A stretch of 9,056 nt of DNA from Candidatus Faecivivens stercoripullorum (lineage in GTDB: Bacteria; Bacillota; Clostridia; Oscillospirales; Ruminococcaceae). The stretch covers positions 1-9,056 of the forward strand of contig DVLW01000218.1 of NCBI GenBank assembly GCA_018715285.1, read 5' to 3'. The translations under genes and the position numbers were made by a program. The notes under the pieces were generated by a model. That model made no database searches. It worked only from the letters and a program-made list of their open reading frames with translations, and had not been told where the DNA came from. This document shows, in pieces, positions 1 to 5,318 of this stretch. The first letter of the stretch is position 1. The number at the start of each line of letters is the position of its first letter.

Positions 1-462
1 GAAGAAAAAGATCATCTCGGTGCCCAGTTCAACCTCCGGGTCATCGCTCAGATAGATATCCGTTTCTGTTTCTCCGCCTTTCCACAGCCAGGTATATGTG
101 TTTTTGCCGGTATCGCCCTTGTAAAATTCGATGACGTCAATCGTATAGGGCGTGTAAGCGAAGTCTGACAGAACGGGATCTTCGTATACGCCCGGGGGTA
201 CAGTTTCTCCTTTCTCACGGACGATCCCATGAACAATGACAGGATAAATGGCACAAAGCTGGTCAAGGCTGTCAATGCTGATATATGTAATGAGTCTTTG
301 GTGGGTAATTTTTTGGACAGCTTCGCTTTCTGACGATACGACAGTTTCTGATGATGCAGCGGTTTCTGATGATGCAGCATTTTCGGTAGATTGAGCAGAC
401 GAACATCCGGATAAAAGCAGCAAAAACAGTGTGATGCAAAACGCAGTTATTTTGTTTGTCAT
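1..462 (-). CDS. Secreted lipoprotein of unknown function (3' end beyond the window)
   Basis: The protein starts MTNKITAFCITLFLLLLSGC, a short lysine-containing n-region, a hydrophobic core and a lipobox L17-S18-G19-C20, so it should be lipidated on Cys20 and held on the outer face of the membrane. A Ser/Thr/Glu-rich linker (about residues 22-48) with repeated AASSET units follows. The globular part has hydrophobic strands such as YPVIVHGIV and TPYTIDVIEFYKGD and a later WKGGETET segment. Many Gram-positive lipoproteins of unknown function share a 'hydrophobic strand ... V..V.KGD ... GG' layout; that comparison is from memory, and I assign no function. The frame is open for all 154 codons to the left edge. 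The ATG at 462-460 is preceded by AAAGGGTGA at suitable spacing and by a good promoter at 507-535. It is divergent from tsaE. Confidence 0.8.
   Translation of the reverse strand, partial: MTNKITAFCITLFLLLLSGCSSAQSTENAASSETAASSETVVSSESEAVQKITHQRLITYISIDSLDQLCAIYPVIVHGIVREKGETVPPGVYEDPVLSDFAYTPYTIDVIEFYKGDTGKNTYTWLWKGGETETDIYLSDDPEVELGTEMIFFF
326..379 (-). repeat. 18-bp tandem repeat inside the lipoprotein linker
   Basis: Two 18-bp copies at 344-361 and 362-379 differ only in the last base (gtttctgatgatgcagc plus g or a). A more degenerate third copy lies at 326-343. They encode the in-frame AASSET-type repeats just after the lipobox. Because the unit is a multiple of three, copy-number change would alter linker length without breaking the frame. 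Confidence 0.8.
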
Positions 463-506
463 GGCATTCACCCTTTCGGAATAAAGCAAATATATCTGAT
501 GATTAA

Positions 507-535
507 ATTATAACATACAGTGACGGTATTTTCAA
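507..535 (-). promoter_or_regulatory. Sigma-70/A type promoter of the lipoprotein gene
   Basis: Read on the minus strand, TTGAAA (535-530), a 17-nt spacer, then TATAAT (512-507). TG stands one base upstream of the -10 box (TGtTATAAT), giving an extended -10. The predicted start is near 500, leaving about 40 nt of leader before the ATG at 462. Confidence 0.7.
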
Positions 536-540
536 TCATT

Positions 541-730
541 TCCCGGCAAACAGGCAGCGGAAGCATTCCGCAAACCGCGCATTGCTTCCATGAAAACAGT
601 CTAAATATCGTACTATCTGCCCGGCGCGTTCGCAAAGGCAGTTATTTCCACGATCGAGCGGATCGCAGCAACCCGCAGGTTGCAAGCAGGAGCGACCGCC
701 GCGAACAGGGCAGCGGAAGCATTCCGCAGA
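541..730 (+). repeat. Structured intergenic repeat block, left copy
   Basis: This gene-free stretch holds about one and a half units of a repeat that recurs, inverted, at 4321-4743. The 20-mer ggcagcggaagcattccgca occurs at 553-572 and 709-728; in each copy gcggaa-GCA-ttccgc forms a 6-bp hairpin. Between them, 581-710 aligns with the reverse complement of about 4410-4675, including attgct, gaaa, actatct.cccggcgcgttcgc, gttattt, cga.cgagc and gcaggagcgacc. A further hairpin, gcaacc-CGCA-ggttgc (668-683), appears inserted relative to the right-hand units. No ribosome binding site or protein family supports a reading frame here. Confidence 0.75.
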
Positions 731-757
731 AAATGTCAACTCGCATGGTATACACTC

Positions 758-786
758 TTGCAATATTCAGCGGAATATCGTATAAT
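758..786 (+). promoter_or_regulatory. Promoter of the tsaE-tsaB operon
   Basis: TTGCAA (758-763), a 17-nt spacer and TATAAT (781-786) match the sigma-70/A consensus. The start should be near 793, about 34 nt before tsaE. The spacer contains a 6-bp dyad, ATATTC-agcg-GAATAT (763-778), which could be a repressor site or chance. Confidence 0.75.
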
Positions 787-826
787 AAAGGTGTATTTTC
801 TAACGCAAAAAGGATAGATTGCCCAT

Positions 827-1273
827 ATGATGAAATTCGTATCCCATTCGGAAGCTGAGACGGAAGCAATCGGGGAAAAATTCGCCCGAATGCTGCATCC
901 CGGCGACGTAGTAGCCTTTACCGGCGGGCTGGGAGCCGGGAAAACCGCATTTACCCGCGGGATGGCGCGTACACTCGCGCCGGATGCCGAAGTCTCAAGC
1001 CCGACCTTTGCACTGGTCAATGACTACGGCGGAAAGGTGCCGTTCTGGCACTTTGATATGTACCGTATCTGTACGATGGATGATCTGTATTCCACCGGCT
1101 TTTTTGATTATCTGGAGGCAGGCGGGATACTGGCTGTCGAATGGAGCGAAAACATTGCCGGCGCACTGCCGGAAGGGACAATTTATGTCCGGATTACCGC
1201 CAGTGGGGATGAGAGCCGTACGATACTGATCGGAAGCGAACCCGGCGGGGAGAAGGAAGGGAAGGAAAGTTGA
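827..1273 (+). CDS. tsaE: tRNA t6A synthesis ATPase TsaE
   Basis: TsaE is the small P-loop ATPase that works with TsaB and TsaD to place threonylcarbamoyl on A37 of ANN-decoding tRNAs in the cytoplasm. The 148-residue length is typical. Visible motifs are the Walker A loop GGLGAGKT (33-40), SSPTFALVNDY (57-67) with the family SPTF signature, HFDMYR (75-80) with the conserved H.D.YR pattern, and AVEWSE (103-108), the EW motif. Two adjacent ATGs (827 and 830) are possible starts; AAAAGGA at 808-814 serves either, with a rather long spacer. The gene lies behind its own promoter, and its stop overlaps the tsaB start by 4 nt. The family assignment is secure. Confidence 0.95.
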   Translation: MMKFVSHSEAETEAIGEKFARMLHPGDVVAFTGGLGAGKTAFTRGMARTLAPDAEVSSPTFALVNDYGGKVPFWHFDMYRICTMDDLYSTGFFDYLEAGGILAVEWSENIAGALPEGTIYVRITASGDESRTILIGSEPGGEKEGKES

Positions 1274-1977
1274 AGCTGATCTGTCTGGAAACATCGGCAA
1301 AAACTGCCTCGGCTGCGGTCGTTACCGAAGGAAAGGTCATTGGGGAGATATCGGTTACAGCCGGACTGACCCATTCCCAGACGATACTTCCGGCGATGGA
1401 AGCGCTGCTGAATAGCTGCTCGATGAAGATTGCAGACGCGGACGGTTTTGCCGTCAGTATCGGTCCGGGGTCATTTACCGGGCTGCGGATTGGAATCGGA
1501 GCGGTTAAAGGACTGGCGCAGGGAAGCGGAAAGGGCTGTATTGGCGTATCGACGCTGGAAGCACTGGCCTGCAATTTTTCAGGGCTTTCCTACACCATCT
1601 GTCCGGTAATGGACGCCCGGTGCGGACAGGTATACACCTCGCTGTTCTGGGCGAATGGCGGATACCCGAAACGGCTCTGGGAGGATATGGCGATTTCCCT
1701 TGACCAGCTCAGGGAGAAGCTGTCCTCGGTAGAAGGTGAGGTCATGCTGGTCGGCGATGGAGCCGAGCTGGCATTTGGTGCACTTTCAGGGAGTGTGCGG
1801 GTATTGCTTGCACCGCCGGCACTCCGGATGCAGTCTGCGGCGTCGGTCGGGATTGCAGCGCTGCACCATCTGGAAACAGAGCAGATGATTTCACCCGGAG
1901 AGCTGACGCCCAGTTACTTACGCCTGCCGCAGGCAGAGCGGGAACTGTTGGCACGGGGCGGGCACCCTGGAAAGTAA
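1270..1977 (+). CDS. tsaB: tRNA t6A synthesis protein TsaB
   Basis: TsaB is the non-catalytic ASKHA-fold partner that binds TsaD and TsaE in t6A synthesis. The 235 residues fit the family. The N-terminus ICLETSAKTASAAVV (4-18) is the first ASKHA strand pair. HSQTILP (35-41) and the diagnostic GPGSFTGLRIG (65-75) follow. The start is a TTG at 1270 inside the tsaE stop (TTGA overlap), behind the strong purine-rich site GGAAGGGAAGGAAAG; no in-frame ATG occurs near the conserved N-terminus. The overlap implies translational coupling. Many Bacillota have rimI and tsaD directly after tsaB, but here the next gene is rpiB, so those must lie elsewhere. Confidence 0.95.
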   Translation: MKLICLETSAKTASAAVVTEGKVIGEISVTAGLTHSQTILPAMEALLNSCSMKIADADGFAVSIGPGSFTGLRIGIGAVKGLAQGSGKGCIGVSTLEALACNFSGLSYTICPVMDARCGQVYTSLFWANGGYPKRLWEDMAISLDQLREKLSSVEGEVMLVGDGAELAFGALSGSVRVLLAPPALRMQSAASVGIAALHHLETEQMISPGELTPSYLRLPQAERELLARGGHPGK

Positions 1978-2042
1978 AGGCCCGGGAAAACAGGCTGCCG
2001 CAAATAATATAAGCCAGCCTGAAACAACAGAAAGGAATGGTA

Positions 2043-2498
2043 ATGAGTATGTTAGCACTTGCATCCGATCACGGCGGATTTGCCCTCAAGCAGGAGGTCA
2101 AAAAGCATCTTGACAGCAGAGGAATTGCCTATAAAGATTTTGGCTGTTATGATGAATCGTCCTGTGATTACCCGGACATGGCGCTGCCCGCATGTGACGC
2201 GGTTGTCAGCGGGGAGTGTGACAAAGCGCTGCTTTTCTGCGGAACGGGTATCGGCATTTCGATGGCTGCGAACAAGGTAAACGGCATTCGTGCCTGTGCA
2301 TGCAGCGACGCATTTTCGGCAAAATACACCCGTGCGCATAACGATGCCAATGCACTTTGCCTTGGCGGACGTGTCGTTGGAGCAGGACTTGCCTGTGAAC
2401 TGGTCGATCTGTTTTTGGATACGCCCTTTGAAGGCGGCCGCCACCAGAAGAGAATTGACAAACTGACTGAGATTGAACGCCGGGAGAATGCCCGTTAA
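2043..2498 (+). CDS. rpiB: Ribose 5-phosphate isomerase B
   Basis: RpiB interconverts ribose 5-phosphate and ribulose 5-phosphate in the pentose phosphate pathway. The 151-residue protein has ASDHGGFALK (7-16), DYPD (42-45), CGTGIGISMAANKVNGIRA (66-84) with the expected catalytic Cys66, SDAFSAKYTRAHNDANALCLGGR (88-110) with conserved His99, and a C-terminal EGGRHQKRI. Upstream ATGs at 2037 and 2043 compete. AGAAAGGA ends at 2036, directly against the first, so I chose 2043, which has about 6 nt spacing and gives MSMLALASDHGG. It is 65 nt downstream of tsaB, with a 7-bp dyad (1991-1997 with 2015-2021) lacking a T-run in the gap, and 60 nt upstream of upp. RpiB next to Upp suits supply of ribose phosphate for PRPP. 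Confidence 0.95.
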   Translation: MSMLALASDHGGFALKQEVKKHLDSRGIAYKDFGCYDESSCDYPDMALPACDAVVSGECDKALLFCGTGIGISMAANKVNGIRACACSDAFSAKYTRAHNDANALCLGGRVVGAGLACELVDLFLDTPFEGGRHQKRIDKLTEIERRENAR

Positions 2499-2558
2499 AC
2501 GGCATTCAGGCGATTCACATATAGAATATAGAAACGCTACCAGAAAGGTTGAACGATT

Positions 2559-3188
2559 ATGGCAAACGTAAAAACAATGGATCATCCGCTGATTAGACAT
2601 AAGATTTCCCTGCTGCGTGATTCCAGCACTTCTTCCAAGGAGTTCCGTGAGCTGGTATCCGAGATTGCAATGTTGATGTGCTATGAGGCAACCCGCGACC
2701 TGCCGCTGAAAGAGGTTTCGATTGATACTCCCATCGGCACCGCAAAGAGCGAAGTCCTCAATAATGTAAAGATTGCATTTGTTCCGATTCTGCGTGCCGG
2801 CATGGGAATGCTGGACGGCATGATCGAACTGATTCCGGCTGCAAAAGTCGGTCATATTGGTATGTTCCGTGACCCCGAGACTCTGGTTCCGGAGCAGTAC
2901 TACTGCAAGCTGCCGAGCGACATTGCACGCCGTGACGTATATGTTCTCGACCCGATGCTGGCAACAGGCGGTTCTGCGATTGGTGCAGTCAGTCTGCTGA
3001 AGAAGGCAGGCTGCAAGAATATCAAGCAGCTGTGCATTATTGCATGCCCGGAAGGCATTGAAGCATTTACCCAGGCACATCCGGACGTTCAGCTGTTTGT
3101 CGGCACGATTGACAAAGGCCTGAATGAAGAAGGCTACATTGTACCCGGTCTGGGCGACTGCGGCGACAGAATCTACGGCACTAAATGA
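2559..3188 (+). CDS. upp: Uracil phosphoribosyltransferase
   Basis: Upp converts uracil and PRPP to UMP in pyrimidine salvage. The 209 residues match the usual length. Motifs are PILRAGMGMLDG (76-87), the PRPP loop DPMLATGGS (131-139), and the C-terminal uracil-binding region PGLGDCGDRIYGTK (196-209). The last usually reads GDAGDR, so Cys201 in place of Ala is a small local variation and not expected to abolish function. AGAAAGG at 2542-2548 lies 10 nt before the ATG. It follows rpiB on the same strand with no visible terminator between them, so co-transcription is likely. The first downstream T-tailed terminator is at 3403-3437. Confidence 0.96.
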   Translation: MANVKTMDHPLIRHKISLLRDSSTSSKEFRELVSEIAMLMCYEATRDLPLKEVSIDTPIGTAKSEVLNNVKIAFVPILRAGMGMLDGMIELIPAAKVGHIGMFRDPETLVPEQYYCKLPSDIARRDVYVLDPMLATGGSAIGAVSLLKKAGCKNIKQLCIIACPEGIEAFTQAHPDVQLFVGTIDKGLNEEGYIVPGLGDCGDRIYGTK

Positions 3189-3189
3189 G

Positions 3190-3270
3190 TTAAGTTGCTT
3201 CGCAGTTAAGTTTGGCTTACGCCAAGTGAAGAGTTTTGCTGATGCAAAACGTGAAGTTGCTTACGCAGTT
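3190..3270 (+). repeat. Ladder of short hairpins (copy 1)
   Basis: Immediately after upp, a phrase of about 20-25 nt repeats, each with a small stem: agttgc-ttc-gcagtt (3193-3207, two G.T pairs), ttggc-ttac-gccaa (3212-3225), gttttgc-tgat-gcaaaac (3233-3250) and agttgc-ttac-gcagtt (3255-3270). The linkers read gttaag, gtgaag or gtgaag-like. Positions 3205-3257 recur as 5188-5240 with changed loops. It is probably in the 3' UTR of upp. I know of no named family for it. Confidence 0.7.
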
Positions 3271-3402
3271 GTGTAATCGGACAGTCCGTGCGCACCATTG
3301 CCCATCTGTTCACCCGGCTTGACTACGTTAAGGTTTTTCCCAAAAAGCGCACCAGCACAAGATCGGACGAAAAGCTGCGCCCGGAGTTTTTCGGCACGCT
3401 GT
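3271..3402 (+). other. Intergenic stretch with a dyad and a possible gene remnant
   Basis: It contains the 5-bp dyad cggac-a-gtccg (3278-3288) and the 11-mer cccatctgttc (3301-3311), also present at 4692-4702 in the tandem repeat block. A frame from GTG 3288 to TGA 3402-3404 would encode 38 residues, including LDYVKVFPKK and RSDEKLRPEFFGTL, whose composition looks protein-like. There is no ribosome binding site and no family match I can name. It could be the tail of a decayed gene or chance. Confidence 0.3.
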
Positions 3403-3437
3403 GACGGCTCTGTTTAAAGGACAGGGCCGTCTTTTTT
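3403..3437 (+). terminator. Rho-independent terminator of the rpiB-upp transcript
   Basis: An 11-bp stem, gacggctctgt (3403-3413) with acagggccgtc (3421-3431), contains one T.G wobble and a 7-nt loop, and is followed directly by six T (3432-3437). It separates upp from the amidohydrolase gene. Confidence 0.9.
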
Positions 3438-3497
3438 GAGAGAAAGACAGATAGATAAACAACATAAAAGATAAATTAAAGAAGGAAGCTGCAAAGA

Positions 3498-4313
3498 ATG
3501 ATTATTGATTTTCACACCCACTGTTTTCCCGACACGGTTGCCTATCACGCACTGGACGCGATGAGCAGCGCGGCGGCATTGTATCCCCAGACCCAGGGAA
3601 TCCAGCTGCGGTATGACGGCACGCTGGAGAAACTGCGGAAGATGGTGCATGATGCAGGCGCGGACTATTTTGTTCAGATGAGCGTTGCGACCCAGCCGCG
3701 GCACCAGTACAATGTCAACCAGTTTGCACTCAAGGTCAACGCATTGCCGGACGCATTTGCATTCGGGAGCGTGCACGGCATGTCAAGTGACTCGCTGGAA
3801 GAGCTGGAGCGGCTGCACGAAGCCGGGATACCGGGAATCAAGCTGCACCATGATGAACAGGGAATAGAGATGGATGATTTCCGGATGTTTCCGGTTTACG
3901 ATTTGATTTCTCAGCTCGGACTGCCGTGCCTGATTCATACCGGGTTTGACCCGTTTTCACCTGACCACTCCCATGCAAGACCGGAACAGATTCTGAAAAT
4001 TCACGCTCAGTTCCCGAAACTGCGGCTGATACTGGCGCATCTCGGCGGGATTGCTGACTGGGATGCAGCAGAAGAATTGCTGGCTGGTCAGGGAATGATG
4101 ATGGATACTGCGATGGTCAGTGAAGGGCTTGACCGTGAACAGGCAGCGCGGATTATCCGGAAAAACGGAGCCGAGAATGTACTGATGGGTTCAGATATGC
4201 CATGGACGACGACAGCCGACGCGATTGCATATCTTGATTCACTTCCGCTCACCGACCGTGAAAAGGAAATGATTGCCGGTGAAAATGCCGCGCGTATCCT
4301 GTCACTTCTGTAA
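3498..4313 (+). CDS. Metal-dependent amidohydrolase, TIM-barrel (Amidohydro_2-like)
   Basis: The 271-residue protein has the layout of the amidohydrolase superfamily, closest in feel to the Amidohydro_2 group. An N-terminal FHTH gives metal ligands His6 and His8. GIPGIKLHHDEQG (110-122) follows the barrel strand that often carries the Lys/His ligand. LIHTGF holds His147, LILAHLGG holds His181, and VLMGSDMPW holds Asp233. These are the expected ligands of a mono- or dinuclear site. There is no signal peptide, so it is cytoplasmic. The substrate cannot be read from the sequence; family members hydrolyse or decarboxylate varied small molecules. GAAGGA (3481-3486) precedes the ATG. It is probably a single-gene transcript, bounded by the upp terminator upstream and the long structured region downstream. 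TatD-like DNases are an alternative fold relative, but the motif pattern fits less well. Confidence 0.85.
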   Translation: MIIDFHTHCFPDTVAYHALDAMSSAAALYPQTQGIQLRYDGTLEKLRKMVHDAGADYFVQMSVATQPRHQYNVNQFALKVNALPDAFAFGSVHGMSSDSLEELERLHEAGIPGIKLHHDEQGIEMDDFRMFPVYDLISQLGLPCLIHTGFDPFSPDHSHARPEQILKIHAQFPKLRLILAHLGGIADWDAAEELLAGQGMMMDTAMVSEGLDREQAARIIRKNGAENVLMGSDMPWTTTADAIAYLDSLPLTDREKEMIAGENAARILSLL

Positions 4314-4320
4314 ATATTTG

Positions 4321-4743
4321 TACTAACTACCGTTGGTTCGACCGACGCGCAGAGCGGCACAGTGCCTGTGCTCCCAGTTTGCCGAGTGGCGTGTCGCCAC
4401 GGACTTGTTCGCGATGGTCGCTCCTGCTTCGCAATCCGCTCGGTCGTGATAGTAACAGCCTAACTGAACGCGCCGGGTAGTTGGTGCGAGTTTGTTTCTT
4501 TGCAAATCCTGCGCACACACTACCCGGTGATTTACGCGAGCGCAGAGCGGCACAGTGCCTGTGCTCCCTGTTTCGCGATGGTCGCTCCTGCTTCGCAATC
4601 TGCTCGGTCGTAAAAGAAATAACCCGAGCGAACGCGCCGGGTAGATAGTGCAATATCCACATGCTTTCAGGAGAGCAATTCGCACACACTACCCATCTGT
4701 TCGACCGACGCGCAGAGCGTCGGGGTAATGTTACGCACTCAGT
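4321..4743 (-). repeat. Tandem structured repeat block, right copy (about two and a third units)
   Basis: Unit A spans about 4325-4490, unit B about 4515-4653, and partial unit C about 4684-4743. Shared phrases include gcagagcggcacagtgcctg (4351-4370 and 4544-4563), cgcgatggtcgctcctgctt (A and B), aacgcgccgggtag (A and B) and ttcgaccgacgcgcagagcg (A 4337-4356 and C 4700-4719). The A-to-B period is 193 nt. Unit ends are inverted: actacc/ggtagt in A and cactacccgg/ccgggtag in B. Each full unit carries gcacag-tgc-ctgtgc (4357-4371 and 4550-4564). Unit A has an extra hairpin gtggcg-tgt-cgccac (4386-4400) absent from B. I mark it minus because the reverse complement aligns with the 541-730 block. 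Overlapping minus-strand reading frames are repeat-derived and have no start signals. Confidence 0.8.
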
Positions 4744-4772
4744 GGGGTCGGTCATGATATAAAAGTTTAGGT

Positions 4773-5046
4773 CAAGCCTTTTCAAAGGCTTGCGGGGTCC
4801 ACGGTTCGCAAGCGAACCAGACAGTTTTCCAAGGGAAAACTGTGCGGGCACAGTTTGCAAGCAAACTGTATGGTTCCCAAAGGGAACCATGAGCCCCTGG
4901 TCGCTCCATCGCAATGGAGCGAAATCTCTTATCCCCAAAACTAGCTCAGCAAGGGGTAGCAAAATGCCCGCAGGTATTTTGCGTAGGGGACGCATAGCAA
5001 GGGCGTCCCCTATGAAAAAAGTCCGCTCGATGCGGGCTTTTTTCAT
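4773..5046 (+). repeat. Dense array of about ten consecutive hairpins
   Basis: Nine strong stems follow one another almost without gaps: 4773-4792 (caagcctt/aaggcttg), 4803-4818 (ggttcgc/gcgaacc, loop AA), 4821-4843 (acagttttcc/ggaaaactgt, loop AAG), 4850-4869 (acagtttgc/gcaaactgt, loop AA), 4870-4890 (atggttccc/gggaaccat, loop AAA), 4901-4922 (tcgctccat/atggagcga, loop CGCA), 4959-4982 (gcaaaatgcc/ggtattttgc with one G.T pair, loop CGCA), 4984-5012 (taggggacgc/gcgtcccctA) and 5012-5046 (15 bp, T-rich 3' arm). A weaker CCCC/GGGG pair lies at 4933-4956. GGGG (4794-4797) can also pair with CCCC (4894-4897) around stems two to five, making a multi-branched junction. The general 'caagcctttt..aaaggcttgcggggtc' opening resembles intergenic elements I have seen in Clostridia; function unknown to me. 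Confidence 0.85.
5012..5046 (+). terminator. Terminator-like last hairpin of the array
   Basis: A 15-bp stem, atgaaaaaagtccgc with gcgggcttttttcat, contains one T.G wobble and a 5-nt loop; its 3' arm holds six T before CAT. This is the usual A-tract/GC-core/T-tract form and could end transcription on either strand. It would be the first plausible stop downstream of the amidohydrolase gene on the plus strand. Confidence 0.6.
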
Positions 5047-5318
5047 AAACGAGCGAGCATGTCACTATAGGTTTATGCTGTCACTGGAACTACGTGGGCC
5101 GGCACGGCGCTGACGGTACGCACTTTCTACCCCTCGTCGACTGTCCGGTGGACAGTCGTGCGACGGTATAGCCTGTTGATACAGAACGTTAAGTTTGGCA
5201 CATGCCAAGTGAAGAATTTTGCCAACGCAGAGCATGAAGTTCCATTTTCCAAAAAAGCCTGCGAAACTGCTTGATGTGCAAAGCGCACTTTCCTGCAACC
5301 CTTTTACAGAACACAAAA
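5047..5318 (+). repeat. Intergenic stretch with a second hairpin-ladder copy
   Basis: No credible gene. A perfect 9-bp hairpin lies at 5138-5158 (cgactgtcc-ggt-ggacagtcg). The preceding gcactttctacccc (5118-5132) weakly resembles the gcacacactaccc unit ends at 4682-4694. Positions 5188-5240 align with the ladder at 3205-3257: gttaagtttggc, loop acat instead of ttac, gccaagtgaaga, then ttttgc-caac-gcagag with G.T pairs keeping the second stem, then tgaagtt. The remainder, 5241-5318, shows nothing I can name. Confidence 0.6.

Noticed and set aside
520..858. A 112-codon plus-strand frame before tsaE
   Set aside because: It runs through the left repeat block and the tsaE promoter and overlaps the tsaE start; low-quality peptide with no supporting signals.
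1991..2021. Dyad between tsaB and rpiB as a terminator
   Set aside because: Only 7 bp with a 17-nt loop and no following T-run; not enough to end transcription.
2052..3080. A 342-codon minus-strand frame spanning rpiB and upp
   Set aside because: It covers two well-supported genes on the other strand and the gap between them, is Cys/Asn/Gln-rich without family motifs, and has no start signal.
4325..4653. Repeat units as a complete insertion sequence
   Set aside because: The ends are inverted, but there is no transposase gene and no clear target duplication; at most this is a nonautonomous MITE-like element.
4321..4743. Tandem repeats as a CRISPR array
   Set aside because: The units are about 140-190 nt, diverged, with no short constant repeat and unique-spacer alternation, and no cas gene is present.
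4327..5046. A 239-codon minus-strand frame through the repeat and hairpin region
   Set aside because: The frame reads through tandem repeats and palindromes, so its peptide is a translation of hairpins; there is no ribosome binding site and no family. The DNA structure explains it better.
4773..5046. Hairpin array as a tRNA cluster, riboswitch or integron attC set
   Set aside because: No tRNA cloverleaf with a TTC loop and CCA-type acceptor end, no riboswitch core I recognise, and no integrase or attC core sites are visible.
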